Assembly (NCBI RefSeq): GCF_001039355.2
Contig: NW_019775873.1
Coordinates: 119,824-183,823, forward strand
Length of the DNA stretch: 64,000 nt
Direction: 5' to 3'
DNA from: Lingula anatina
Lineage: Eukaryota > Brachiopoda > Lingulata > Lingulida > Lingulidae
Shown here: in pieces, positions 11,301 through 26,300 of the stretch
How the letters are laid out: the number at the start of each line of letters is the position of its first letter
Numbering within the stretch: position 1 is the first letter of the stretch
Program-made: the position numbers and the translations under genes
Notes under the pieces: model-generated
Told to the model about the DNA's origin: nothing
The model's input: only the letters and a program-made list of their open reading frames with translations
Databases searched by the model: none

Positions 11301-14300
11301 ACTGAGGCAGCATGCTGGTGATGAATTTAATGCATTCATATGTTTTCAGTTGTTTTAAGCAGTTTTGAGTAGTCGCATATATAGTACTAGATTGGTGCAT
11401 ATTGATATAGAATTGTTCTGTAGTTGAAAACCTTTCCTGTCTAGAGATTTCAATTTTGAGAAAATTTTATTGCACTGTCATAGATATACTAGTATATTTT
11501 CGAGGAAATGCCAGCAATTAGGCAATTCAACCAGTTTTCATTTCTTTTCTGTAGAATCCTTAGACTATTGAATTAGTTTTTAAATTAGTACTAGATTTGT
11601 GATTTTTCATATGCTTATATTTTCTGTAAATGCTTCTGGAAAATAGAGGGTAAGTATTTTGTGTCATGCAATTGTAATTGCATGCTGTTCCCTGCAAAAA
11701 CCTTGGAAATGTCCAGTTCTTCATGTTTGGTGTCACATTTTGTTATCATGGCAAACAGCCATTGAGATAAATATTTCCCTGTGTTGCTTAACACAAGAAC
11801 CATTTGGCTGTAATGCATGTAGCTACACTTTGTAAATTGGCATGTTTGAGAAAATGCCATCTTTGCATGTTCTGTGTTTTATTTCATTTGCTTTATTGAT
11901 TGGTTTCCGTTGAAAATGTGTTGCTGATGAATTCATTGTCATGGTGACGTTTTAGTTGTGAAAATGCATGTAAAAAGGCCATAGATTTACAAAGTGGCAT
12001 CTCTTAGTCTCCATTACAAAGAAAACCAGTAAGTTGCCATATAGATAAAGACGTTACTGAAGGGGCATGCACTGATGTTAAGTACTCGAAGTAGATTATC
12101 AAGTTTTATGGTATTCATGTGATCACAATACGTTGTTTTTTAGTTGTTCATAGATACTGATATTGATCCATTTTTGTTAAAATGTAATCTATGTTGGGAT
12201 GTTTTCTTAATCGGTTTCTCTCGTCACTTTTGTGAAGGCATTGATTTTTTTCTGTTGTATACTTCATGCTGAATATTTGCTGGCTGTTGATTTAAAGAGC
12301 ATAATTAACTATATATAGGTTTAATGTTTCCACAGCATAATGTCTGGTGATACACTGAATCAGTAAATATCCTAATACTACAGTGCATGTTAAAAATACA
12401 ACATTATTTGTTTGAGCAGGATGGTGTATATTAATTTTTTTTTTTTTTTTGTACATGTATTATACCTGCTTGAATCTTCTCACTGACTGTGTCTTTGATT
12501 TTTGTCATAGCTGCAGTATATCTGTTCCTCATAAAATCATGTAATATTATCATCAGCTCTGCATATAATCTCTTGGATTAGAAACTGTTTCCATCTAAAT
12601 TCCAGATCTTTCTTCAGTGAAATTTTATTTGGTAGACTGTACATGAGATAGGTACAATAAACTAGTGTAGCACTTGTAATGGCACTTAATACATATGTTT
12701 GTATAACCACAAAACATAGACTTTCACTCCTTATTACATAATTACAAAGAAATGAACTTCACGAACAATTTTTTTTTGTTACAGTTAGAGTCAGTGAGAA
12801 AGCATGCTGAGGTGCAGAGCCTGTCAGACAGCACCTCCTCCCAGCTGAGACAGCAGATAGAGAGCAGGCTGTCTGAGCTCAGGGATGTCCTGGTGGACCT
12901 GAGGGGAAAACAGGAGGGAGAGACGCAGGAGAGGAGAATGCTGGAACAGGCAGTGCAGAAAAAGTAAGAAAAGCTGACACAAAGGAAGGGTACTTTTTTG
13001 TTTGTGATGTGCTTTTGATCACTATAACCAGCAAGGAGTATTTTTGTCCAACATGACTGATGCCTTGATTTGTGGTTTAGTGTTTTGAGTCTTTGAGGTG
13101 TATGTCAAATTGATATGACAAAATTAGCTATAATTATTCCCCTAAGAGTCTATCAAAAAAACACATACTAAAGCAATAATAAATAGTTGTTCAGTACTGA
13201 AATTTTGTAACAGTGTAGGTTGTAACAAAGGGAAAAAAGTTGTACCAAAAATAAGAGACCAATTTCTTCAAGTTCTTACATCTCCTGGATTAAATAATTT
13301 GATCATGTTTTGCATTCAGGATTTCAGAGCTGATGTCCAACATTGCTGAACAGAACAGAAAGCGGGAGGAGGCCATGCATGCACTGGATTCCATTCAGAG
13401 AGAGCGTGAACATGCAGCAGAAACTGAGAGAATCAAGCTCCAGGGCAAAATAGCAGAAACAGCTGAGGAAGTTAGCAAGAAAATACTCCAGAAAGAGATT
13501 AAGTTAAGGGAAGAGTCACAGGAAAAATTTAATATGGTGGAAAAGGTATTTTAGCCAAAGTGCAATTGAAAAGATACTTTCAGCATTGAATTTATTTTAT
13601 TTATTTTTTATTTTAAGACATAAGTACAACATAATCAAAGAAATTATAATTTCCTTAATGAACAAGACTAAAATGACTATGTTCTTCATATTTAGCATCA
13701 TTATTTTTTTTAACTTTCTGTATTTTGTTCTTAGACTTCATTAGTGTTATAGCATTTCAAACACATTGAAATCTCTGTTATATAATCCTGATTGATCAAC
13801 ATATTTGTGCATATAAAAGAATCAATATATGTGCTCAAACTTCAGCTAATCTCCAATGAGCAGTCAGCCAGGATGGCATTTGAGAGTGATCTCAGGAGAG
13901 AGCTGGACAAGAGATGGGACTCAGTCAAGAAAAGCAATGAAGGAGATCTGCAGGCTGTCAAACAAGCTCAGAAAGTAAGTAGATGTGGTAATATGCAGAG
14001 GACTTTGGTTTTAGGTTGCATAAACCAGTCGTTTTTTTATTCTTACACAATTCTTTTGATCATATATTAAGTGCAAAAATACACATTTGCTTATGTTATT
14101 ATTTTTGTTTTAAATTTTTCTTGTTTACAAAACATCCCAGTAAATAGAAAAATGTCTTGTAGTTTTTGCAGACATAGTCTTTCATTTTCATTGTGTATAT
14201 ANTATGTGATAATATGCAGAGGACTTTGGTTTTAGGTTGCATAAACCAGTCGTTTTTTTATTCTTACACAATTCTTTTGATCATATATTAAGTGCAAAAA

Positions 14301-17300
14301 TACACATTTGCTTATGTTATTATTTTTGTTTTAAATTTTTCTTGTTTACAAAACATCCCAGTAAATAGAAAAATGTCTTGTAGTTTTTGCAGACATAGTC
14401 TTTCATTTTCATTGTGTATATAAAATTATACGTTGGGAAGAGTTCTTAAAGAAAAGTTTTTATTTTCAATGCTTTTGTACAAGAGTTTATTTTACATAAT
14501 AGAGAGCAGTCAGTACAGTAAAAGTAAGTCATTGCATGTTGTGCATTGCCAATTTTCTTTATCTCTGGCTTAGGAGTCAGTATATTGTAAATATGGGAAA
14601 AATGGCTTTGTTTAAGTTACTGATCAAAGTGTATCGATTCCGTGATTATGTAAGTGAATGTTGAATTTTAGTTTGAGCCATAATTAACCCAGTGACTAGG
14701 TGGATACATTTAACCAAGGGAAAAATTAGTGATTAACAATCAGCATGCATGTTGTTTTAGCATTACAGTTTTTGTTTCCATTTTTATTTTGAATAGTTAA
14801 AGTGTACTAGCTTATTTCATTTATGCCCCAGTTTTAGAATGGTCCAGGGCAGAGAAGCAATTGCATGACAGCAGTGACAGAATTAATCACTTTCCTTTCC
14901 TACTTTTGGTCAAAATGAAGATATTCCTTATTCAGCCAGGAACATTATGCCAGAAGCATAATACACTGATTCTCTCAGAGCAAAACTTTTGTATCAGTTG
15001 CCTTATGAGTACATTAGATACATGAATCCTTTTGTTTTTTTATAAGCAATTTTGATTTAACGATACATGTATAAACTGATAATGTGTGGCTAGATTCTTG
15101 TCTTGATGAAAAATGTGTATTGTACAACTTCACAGTTGGAGCGTGCTAAGACCAGTGAAACCCTGCACAAGCTAGATGAGGCAGTGGACCTGTTGCAGGG
15201 ACAGATTGAGCAGTATAAGAAACAACAAGAGAAACTGCTCTCTGCTGAGATCAAGTCAAGGTATATTACTGATGATAAGTATGATGATGAAAACCTCTTA
15301 TCACTTGCTTATTTTATTATTAATTATTCGATGTTTTAATTCAGAGTGAAAAAAGTGACTCAGATATTATTATTATTATTATTGTAGTCTGCTCAAGTTT
15401 TTTTTTCCTGTAAACACAAATGTCCAATATATATTATGTCTCACATAATTTCAGGAAAACACATGAGCGTGACACAAGGGAAAAGGTGGAGAATCTCCAG
15501 GAGAAGTTGGGTATTGCTACTTCTACACTGCAGGCAGCTGTGGGTGGAATTATGACCAAGTTGCAGACCGAATCAGATAGGGTGAGTATGTCTGGAAGGA
15601 CTGCCCTGTCCTCTGTTTTACATTGTATTAACTTCTAAATTAGCCAAACATTAGTGAAATAATGACCCATGCCTAGAAAGCAGGATGATGAGATGAAATT
15701 TGACTATGTATATATATATATATGAAATGTGTAATTTTTGTAAGACTTTTGGTCTGAGGCCATTTATAGAAATGTTTTACTTTTTTAACTTTTTTCATAG
15801 ATGTCGCTTTTACTTGCAAATCATATTTATAGATATGATGTTCTCTTAAGTCCCTGGTCCCTGAAAAAAAAAGAAAGAAAGAAAGAAAGAAAGAAAAACT
15901 AATGAATTTTTGTTATTTGTTAGTTCCATTTTCTGCATTTTGTATCCACTTTTGTATGACCCTTTTCAGGTACATAAGAATTTTCAAAATATATGCATTA
16001 GTTACACAGTTTCTTAAATTTTTAATTAAGAAATAACACCAAATAAATTATTAGCATTAAGTGATACTAACCAAAATAGCATTGTGCTCATTATAGATGT
16101 GTATTTGACATTCTTAGATGTGAAATGTATTCTTATAAATGTTGAATTTCAGCTGAAAGCTCAGATTGAAGAGCTTGAAGCCAGCCGAGGAAGAGAGTCT
16201 CAGCTCTCTCATCAAGTAATATGCATAATACATATAGGCTGCATGGTGTCTGATGCATTAATTTTTCATTTATTTTGCCTACTGCATGCACATTAATGAA
16301 TTATTTCATATTCACTTTCAGTGATAAAGTATATAATGTATCTAATGACAAGAGCATGTCATATATTGCTTGGAGTTCATAATCATTGTTACGTTTATTG
16401 TATATATATAATATAACAAAGAATATAGTATGAGGAGGTGGATCCTCTCTATGATGTTGAATTAATTTCTTTATTGGCTGTCATATTTTCTTTTTTTGCT
16501 GATGCTTATGATCTGGGAGAAGTTTATGTTACAACTGTGTATTAGTGTGCATATTGGTTACCTACTGGCTTTGCTTTTCGCTTCCTTTGCATTATTGCTT
16601 TAAAAAAAAGTGACATATTTAAGATGAATACAGTTTCACATGGTAACATGCCTTGTAACTAATCTCACCTGCTGTTGACATGAAGCATATTTGACAATAA
16701 GAATTGAAATACAGTTGCTCGTTTTTCCTCCAGTGGATTTTTTTTCAGTATTTTGAATACTTAATGCTTTTAGGCAGAAAGTTTTTATTTTTATAAAGAG
16801 AAGTATATTACTGCTTGGCCATATAAAATAAGGAAATAAAAATCCAAGAGCATGCAAGAGCTTAAATACTGTAATTTTACATAAATATTTATTTAGGTTT
16901 TATCACATTAGTTTTTTCTAATGAGTGCTTATTACCATTTGTTGAGTTAGTTGATCATCAAGTTTACTGAAATCCTGACATGCCTTGATATAATCATTTA
17001 ATACACAATGCCAGTTAATGCAAGTCCTGTTCGTAATTAAATGCATACCCTCAATGTTTTAGTGTGTAAGGTCTGGTTTTGAGCTTTTGATTTTGAAAAT
17101 CAAAGTGTTTTAAATTATATGGTTATTTGTAAAGATTCATTTTTGGTTTGTTATGTTGATAAGTCTGTGTGTTTACATGAATGTTGATTAATATATGTTT
17201 CAACGTACAATTTTCTAGGGCAATACAGCTGCTGAGGAAAAGATAGAAGAGCTAAAACATGCTTTGCAAGAAGTGGAAGAAAAAGTAAAGTTTTGATGTT

Positions 17301-20300
17301 TTTTAACACATTTTTTCTTTTTTTCATATTAACATTGGATTTCTAGATGTCTTAGTTGTTGTATTTTAAAGATAGAAGTGATATTTATGGTAGAAGTGTT
17401 TTTCAGAAACTGGAATTTTTAAATCAGGTAAAACAGTGGCTCATGGCCAGATATTAATAGATGGTATTATTTGTTGATTTGAGAAGTGCATGTAAATATT
17501 GGGGGGAGGGGGGTAAGTTCCTAAATTGTGCAAACATGAAAGTTGAAATAGACATATCTTAAGATGTACCTAAGATAAAGGAGTTTCAAAGCTGTTCCTA
17601 GATATTTTATCCTTGTCACACACAGCTAAAGCAGGAGGTGCAACAGGCTGCTATGAGTGAGGAGGAGAGGCATAGTAAGGCCCTGTCTGATATGCACTCT
17701 GAAATCTCACAGCTAAGAGAGAAACAGACACTCATTGAGGCTGCAGAGAAAGAGAAAGAGAAACAAAGCAAGATGCTTTCAGATCTGCAAGATGAAATTG
17801 TACAGCTTAGGGAAAAATTGTTAAAACAGGTGCCCCCTGGCTTGCAGCATGCATGATTTAGTAATGGTGATTCTTTTCTAAGCATGTCTAGGGAATGTAG
17901 TCATCTAATTCTCATTAAAAAATACTCAATTATAAAACAGGAGTGAGGTTTTACATCTGTGTGTGGATTTGTCACAAGGTTGGTCAGTTATACTGTCCTA
18001 TATTCAGACTTCAGTTCCATTTACTATCAATTTTTCAAATAATTTGAGCGATATTATTCTATTTTAAAGACATTATAATTTTCTGTGATTTATATTTAGT
18101 TTTAGAGCTTTTGTTTTAAGTTTTTTTTCCTATTTTATTTCAGACATTACTCTTTTCTCTCACATCACACTCAGACTTTACTACATGTAGTAGATAGATT
18201 TGAGAGATTGACCAGATTGGCATGCATTTGAAGTGATGAAGTTGAAATGAGAACAATATAGAGTTATGATATATTAATGAAATAAAAAAAGATAATAACT
18301 ATGTATGAAACTTAGAAATTTGATTAGATAAATATAGTGATTATTTTACATAATATGTTTTAAAATAATGTAACAATTTTAGACATTATTCAGTGATTTC
18401 ATTATAACTGGGTTTGCAATCATCATGTAAACTTTATCAAATTAATGATTAAAGTTAAAAAAGGGTCACTGTATAACGTAAAGGTAACTTGTAGAAATAT
18501 TAATGTAAGAATCTTTCAATCAGATGAGAAAGGAATTGACTAAGGTAGCAGAGGATGAGCAAGAGAGGAGCACTAAAACTTTGCTAGGTATCCATGATAA
18601 AATCTCTAGGCTGGAGGAACATTTAGAAGGAAAGGTGTGTGAATGTGCTTCTGGAATTTATGCAATGGTTCTTCAGCAGCTTGAAATTAATGGCGTAGCA
18701 TAAAGTAACAGTAGCATAATGAAAATACGGCTTGGGGGGGGGGGGGGGGGGTTTAAGTTAGGTTTTTAGATTTTACAAGTAAAATGTGGTTAGGAGCTAC
18801 AAAAAACAATTGAAGTTAGACACCCTGAGTAGAATCAGTGCCTAGAAGTTACTATACTTTGGTTTATGGGTTTTTTATTGGGACTTTTTATAGATGACAG
18901 AGATGACAAAAATGTCTGAGGATGAACAAGAAAAGAGCAATAATACTTTACAAGAGAAAATTGCAGAACTGGAGAAAAAATTGGAAGGAAAGGTGTATAT
19001 AGATATACTTTGTTTATATGAGTGGTGTGGTGTGTTTTTGATATGTTTCTTTTAAGGAATGAAGATAAATTTAACTTGACAACTTTCAGAATCAGTGCCC
19101 CATCTTTGCATATTTTCATGACTTTTTTATGATATACTGTATGAATTATTTTATGGTGATGCCTGAAGCTTAGAATATTTCTCATTTCACTCAAAAGTTA
19201 CATTACAACCAGTGAATGCATTTGTTACATATATATAATTTGTGTTTATGTGTTTTGAAAATAAACTTTACATTTACAGCAAAATAAAGAGAGTTTTGAC
19301 ATTCAAATTTAAGAAAAAAGATGATATTTAAGCTGTATTTATTTATTAGCTTAATCGAGAGATATCAAAGATAACTGAAGATGAGCAGGAGAGAAGTGGT
19401 AAAGCCTTATCAGACCTTCATGATAAGATTTCACAACTTGAAGGAAATCTTGAGGCTAAGGCTGCAGTAAGTTAATTCTGAAGTCAAATTGAGACACATT
19501 AGTTGAGTGATAGTACCTATGAGCATTGTCAACTGATTTTAATTTTTAAATAGTCAGTGAATTATAGTGTGCCCAGTTCCATATTTAATAGCATATAGGC
19601 AGATACATGTATGTCTTAGAGTATGCCTTGCTTGATAATAATGATAATCATAATCAGTATGCAGACAGGGAGCAAAATAAAAGTATTGTTTGTTTTTATA
19701 GTTAACTTGGCTGTCAGAGTTTTAAAAAAAACTGAACATATTAAGCTCAGTAGGAGGTGATATTTAGACCAGGTATCTGTTCTGTTCCCAGGCTGAAATG
19801 ATTGAGGAAATGAAGAAGACTATTGAGAGAGTGGACAAGAAAGTAATTAAGTTGGAGTACATTCTTGTGTTGTTTTTACACCTCTCTCTGTAATTACATG
19901 AGAATATAGTGAATTGAAATTTTGTTTACTGTAACATTTTAACCATTATTCACCTGTGTGACAATTTTATTCTGTATTAGTTTGTTTCATGGTTATCTTC
20001 TTACTTTTCTTTTTCAGGTCCTTTATTATTGCATGCTGCTCCTATAAGAAAGTGCATTCTGATCTTGATCATTTGTGAAATTTCAGACTTATTGCATGAA
20101 AGTTTTGTACTGTCATCTTTTCCAGTTTGTTTATCGACTTTTTACATTTCTAGATTTTTAGTATTATATCTATATGTGTGTCAGCAGTTCAGCTGAAATT
20201 CTGTGCAACGTTTATTTGCCTCAGTACTATTTTTCTGTTTCTCTTTTTACTCATTTTATTCTTTTGGTGAAAAATTGAAGGTCAGAATCTCTTCTGTAAT

Positions 20301-23300
20301 TTCAACCCAACTTTCAACAAGTACTATGATTCACAATAGAAATTTTTACAGCCTTGCATATACAATCTTATTAGTGATACTGAGGCCTTCAAATATTTTT
20401 AGGTTAAAATTAAGTTATTTGAAATGGCCTGTTTTCATATTGGTAAATGTGTTGTGCATTCTTCTCACAGTTAAAGAAAGAAATGAAGAGCATAGCAGAA
20501 GAGGAGGCCCAGAAAAACACCCGTCTAATGGCTGACCTTGACACCAGGGTCACAGGCCTTAACTCCAAGATCTCCAATGTAGAGGATTCACTTGAAGCTA
20601 AAATCACAGGCGTAAGTTGGTGAATGACAGGGTTTCTGGAGTGATTATGACTAACATTACTTTTTTATTAGGTCTGGTTGCAGTGGTGGTTTTCCGTTTC
20701 AGGTGATGGACATTGCCAAGTGTGCATGTTGCTGTTCTACATGGACAGTGATTTGGGCATGGTTAATGTCTCCAGTGTGCTGCAGTACAATTGTAACTCC
20801 ATAAGTTTTATAGGGCTGATGACTGTTAATGTACACAAGCATATCTTGTTGCAAAAGATTTATTAATACAAATTTGGAAACCTGCTTGTACATTAACATG
20901 TCTACAACTTATAGAATTTATGGAGTAATTGCTGTGATATACATGTAACTACAAAAACATTATTTGTAACTGTTTTGTTCAAAGATTAACCGTGTCTTAT
21001 TTGAATTTTTTTCTGCTGTCTTAAAGGAGGAACTGGATAAACAGGTAGATTGATTAATATTAATTTAATGTTTTCTTGAACTTCCTGCATGGTACTTTGT
21101 GGGCTCCCATCTTTCTTATTATTTAAATCCTGTAATATCTGTTTGAGATCCAAGTGAAATTGTCCAAACTGAAAATATTGAATTGATTTTCATGTTACAT
21201 ACAGCCAAGAAGAAGGTAGAGTACATGTTGTTTTCAAATGGTTTGAAAATCCAAACCAACACTTATGGATAATGAACACACTGTAGCATATAATAAAAGC
21301 TGCACTTAAAATTATATCCAGGAGGTTTGGACAAATTTCACATTGTATCATAGTTGATGTTTTTTCCTTTCTTTTTTTCCTGTGGGTATTTGTTGTCGAT
21401 ATCTAAAACATTTTGCCATATGTAGTTTCAAAAGAAAACAAGGATTGTTCTCTGTTAAAAAAAATGTATCTCATTGAAGATAACTCCCCTGGCAACCGCT
21501 CTGTTTTATGTTTCAGACAGTTTCTACACAATATTAATTTTGTTCTAGAATGTGTGGCAAAATGTTTTGAACTTTTCAATTTTCTCCTTATTTTATTTAT
21601 CATGTGTCCTTTACCCTGTGTGCTTAACTTTCCTCTTCTCCCTGTAGTCTTCTGCTGCTCAGGCTCAAAACATGAGAGACAAGGTTGAGTCCATTTCTTT
21701 ATGGCAAGACGTCACCTCTCAGAGCATACGAGATATCCAGTATAAAGTACAGGAATTACCAATGGAAGTGAGTTTGGCAATTGGGTTGAGCTTCGATACC
21801 ATCTTGCTTGAATACATGTCTCTAAAATTTTTCAGGCATTGCCTTTATTCAAGTTGTCAACTCATTCTTTTTTCTATACAACAGCCACATTCCTATAACT
21901 TTGCTTCACCCTGCAATCTTATTACAGCCACTTTTGATTTTAGGCATACTGTTTTTTGTACCCTTTTTATTCGTGTTAGACTATTAAGAGCAGGAATTTT
22001 CATATTTAGCATCATAATTCACCATGTATTTTGCTTTTCTCTTGTAATTTCCAACTGCATTAAAACTTTTATGGTGCACATGCAATTGATTGTAAAAAGG
22101 GCTGAATGGAAAAAAGTTAGTTTTTATACCTAGATATTAACCTGTATGTAACTTTTTTCTAAATGTGATCCCACACAACTAAATTCCAAATCTATTTGGA
22201 AAGACTTGAATTGTAAACTTGCTGCCTATATTCAGGTGTACCAGCTCCAGGAAAAACATGAACTGCTGAAGTCTGACTTGACAGGGAAAGTGACTGCAGA
22301 GGCAGAGTCCAGGTACAGTATTAATGTGACAACACAGAAATTCATTGTATACAAGCAATGGAGGTGTGAGAAGAAAAAATATGTTTCGAGTCTAGTGTTT
22401 GTTCTATGGAGAAAATTAGAAGGAAGAATTATTAACACTGATGGTAAGATGAAAACAATGGAATTAGTTGTCAAAGTATGTCAAAATTATGGAGAAAACT
22501 GGTAGATTTTTTCCTGGAAAAAAAACAGGTACAGCATTATGAAATTAAAGATATTTGCTGTCATTATTTCAGGAAGCGAGATGTTGAAAACCTTAGGCGT
22601 GATCTGTCCAGGCTAGTGGCTGCTCCTGGTAAAGGTCTGGCTGGAGACAAGACTGCCACCAAGAGTGACTTTGATGCAGTGAGTACTCACTTTTGTATTA
22701 GATGATTCATCAAATATTACTTTTGGCCTGAATTAAAGGAATGGAAAATATGAAAAAATGGTTTTATGGTATACAGTTGAGGTCTGTAGATTGATGTTAT
22801 TGTATCAGGGGCGGATTTAGGCCGTCTTCTGGGTCTTCCGGAAGACGGTCAGATTTTTAAGTTTACATTGAGGGGTATCTAATTTTTTCTGTCGGAAGAC
22901 AGTCAAAAATTAAGGACGAATTAACAAAGAAAATCTGGAAGACTGTCAGAAAATATGTCTGGATCCACCCCTGTGTATGACCACAGAAATTGATTACAGA
23001 ATTAAGATCTTTGAGATATTAGTATTAGTATGCAGTTGAACTGCTTTAGTAAGAGAAACATGGATGTTGCATTTATTTGAATGTTTTTTAAAGTACAAGC
23101 TGAGAGAGGATATTGATGAGGTTTGTGGACTGTGATCATTGTTCACTTTATTTTCATTTTATTAATTGTTGTACAATATACTTTTGTTCTATACTATTTG
23201 ATAATTATGAATGTAACCTGTTGATAGTGATTTTTTTATTATTATTTACCATTATTATTATTTTTTCATCTTTTGTTCTTTTTGTTTGTAACAGCCTCTA

Positions 23301-26300
23301 TAAGTGTGTATACTCAATGCTTTACCTGGAAATAAATTTACCTGCTAAGATGATCTAGTTTATCAGAATGACGATTGCTTTTATGCTCTGTCTTACTTCA
23401 TATATTTTATGGTTTGCCTGGTGTAGTGTTGACTTGATTCTCATTATCATTACCTTTCCTTAGGTTTTTGTTTTTAAAAGGACTGTGTTGAATTATTGAG
23501 ACACATTAAAAATAAAATATATTGGAACAAATGCACAATTGTAAATCTTAATTTAACCGCTCTGACTTTCATGTACACAAATATTCAGTTAATCAAATGC
23601 TGGTATAAAAAGAAATATTTTGACCAGATAAATTTATATGAACTGAAATATTTCTGAGCTATCATTTCTCACCGTTTGTTCCCTCAGTGCCAGGAGAGTC
23701 TTCACAAGCTAGCAGAGTCAGTTCAGACCATTAAAACAGTCCTTGGCATGAAGATAGCCACAGAGTCTAAGCTGGTAGGTTGATTTACAATCCATTTGAG
23801 GACAAAGTTATTTAGGATGAAGGTGGAATTGTTCATTTTACTTTTATCAAAGATATATGGGAAGAATAGAAATGTATTAACTGCATATGACTTATCATCC
23901 ATTTATTTGTATATTAGTATATGTCGTTAGATTTATTATTATAAAAGAAGTTTTGGACAGGTACTATTCTCTTTTACGTATCATTTAATTTTTGACTCCA
24001 TTTCAGATGTGATGGATTGATATGTTTTTGACATATTCTTAACCATTTTTGCAGAGATATTTGAAATTTAACTTGTTTTTATTTACATACATTTTATGCC
24101 GTGTGTAATTTACATACATTTTATTAAGTACATCAATAAGTTGTTCAAATAGACATTTTCATATTAAAAGTAATAATGACAACCTATATAAACTATGTTT
24201 CAGTTTTAGATATTTTATTACTATGTACCAATTTGTTATAACTTTACCACCCTAGAGAGAAACAAGCATAGCTTCTATGGAAAGAGAAATCGATCGTCTC
24301 AAAGCACAAGTGTACAGATGGTCTTTGCAAGAAACACTGAAAGATTCTCCTCAGCCCCACATAGATAGGGTTGAGACACCCCCAGATTGGAATGAGCCAT
24401 TATTCATCCCACCACCCCCTGCAAAGGACAGCAGGGAGGGAACTCATGAGCCCAAACATCAAAATTCTGTTCCACAAAGTCCTGTCCCTCCCTCAAGAGA
24501 GCAGCCCAAGTCTGTGAGACACACTCCCATTCAAAGCAGACAGCACACGCCACTGCAACCCACACCACCTCCACCAAAATCTGCAAGTCATGCTGCAACA
24601 CCTAAACCACCACTAGGTGATGCAGGTTCCCAAGCTGCCCCCTCTCCAAAGCCAGCAGAGTCTGTAGCTCCTGAGGAGCCAGAAAAGGATGATAATACTG
24701 ATGATAATGATGATGGCAGCAAAAATAAAACCAAACCTGATGACGAAAGTCAAAACAAAACAGATGGGTCTAAAGAAAATCTTACAGAAAATGAAGATAA
24801 AACCGATGGTGTAAAAGGTGAAAATGACCCAGAGGACAAAGATCAAAAGGATGAGGATAAAGATAAAGATGAGGATAATGATGAAAATGATAAAGATGAA
24901 GGCAAGGATGAGAATGAACCCAGTAAGGACCCAGACTCTGGCCCAGATGATGCCAGTGGCAAAGATGATAGCAAGCCGGATAAAGACAAGAAGGAAGGAG
25001 ATAATCCACCACTTCAACAGGGAGAAGAAAATAAGCCAGAGGAACCACCCACTAAGGATGGTGGTGGTGGCAGTCGTCCAGGCTCTGGGCAGGGGCCTGC
25101 AGAGGGTGGTAATAATAACAACCCAAGTGGTGACAACAATGCTGGTGGAGGAGACCATAATAAAGCCCAGGAAGATGGGTTTTAGAACTATTACCGTAGG
25201 AAGTCTGTATAAAGAAGGTGAATAATGCACAGCATGGGCCCAGTGTTTGAACTGCACCGCCATTCCAGTAGATATTGTTTCTCCACTGCATGGCCAACAG
25301 TGTTATATACAGTGTTCCTCATGAAGTGTGTGATGATAACTCAGTAACACCTTGATACGTAGCATGATGATGAACCTTACTCCTAGCAACATACTTTACT
25401 TGTAGTGCTAGAGACCTTTATAATTATGGACACTTGACCCTGTTAGTGTGGCACAGATGACAACTGAAGGACAACACATCATACCTCACAGTTCTCTTGG
25501 TTTTGCCTTGGAATTATTTGCTGTGCACTAGAACTAATGTTAGTTTTTTTTTCTAGTTTCTTTTAGGGCAGTTCACAAGTTGCAGATTAACTATTCTATT
25601 TTCAGTGAAATCACATATACATTTGCCATACTAACCCACTGAGAGTGTTATTTTATCTTTACCAGCACTTGGCAGCTCTAATCAGTGTGATTACGTTGCC
25701 ATTGCATGATAATATTCATGAATAATGTGAAAGCATAATATTTCAAATTACCAGAAGTCAGATACATGTCACTTGTTGAATTGCTGATTTTCTGTTAGTT
25801 GTTTTCATAATGCCACTGAGGAGGTGAGGGAGAGCTTAGGATCTCCTTGTGCTAACATTGCTAAACAATAATCAGGCTATGGTGGGGACAGATCAGAGAG
25901 TTTTGTTTGATAAATATTATACAAAACAAAAGACAAAAAAAAAAAAAAAAATGCCTAGTCTGACTTGCCACATCATCTGAAGCAATTCAACAAAATGGCT
26001 GTGTGTGCTGCCTCTGGTAATTTTTGCACTTTTGCGAAACACTAACATTAATATAGAACTAATACTAGCACTTGGTTTTTAGAGAGTGGAAGAAGTGAAA
26101 AACTTACAGGATGAACTTAACCGACTGCGTGGTTTGGTAGACCCTCTATTAACATCTGGCTCTGAGCCCAAAGTGTTTGTTAAACCTACGGGGGCTAGTA
26201 AAGAGGAGGCGGAAAGCCAGGCCTCATCTGTCAACCGCTGGGGCGTGTATTCTGCATACAAGTGAGTGATTCTGTTCTCTTGCTGATAGAATAATTATTT

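Noticed and set aside
15868-15898. CRISPR-like or regulatory array
   Set aside because: Plain GAAA microsatellite without spacers; no CRISPR arrays seen anywhere.
24613-25263. 216-codon minus-strand frame, very hydrophobic (Ile/Phe-rich)
   Set aside because: It is the antisense of the Asp/Lys/Asn-rich terminal exon of CCDC154; reversed gat/aaa codons give Ile and Phe.
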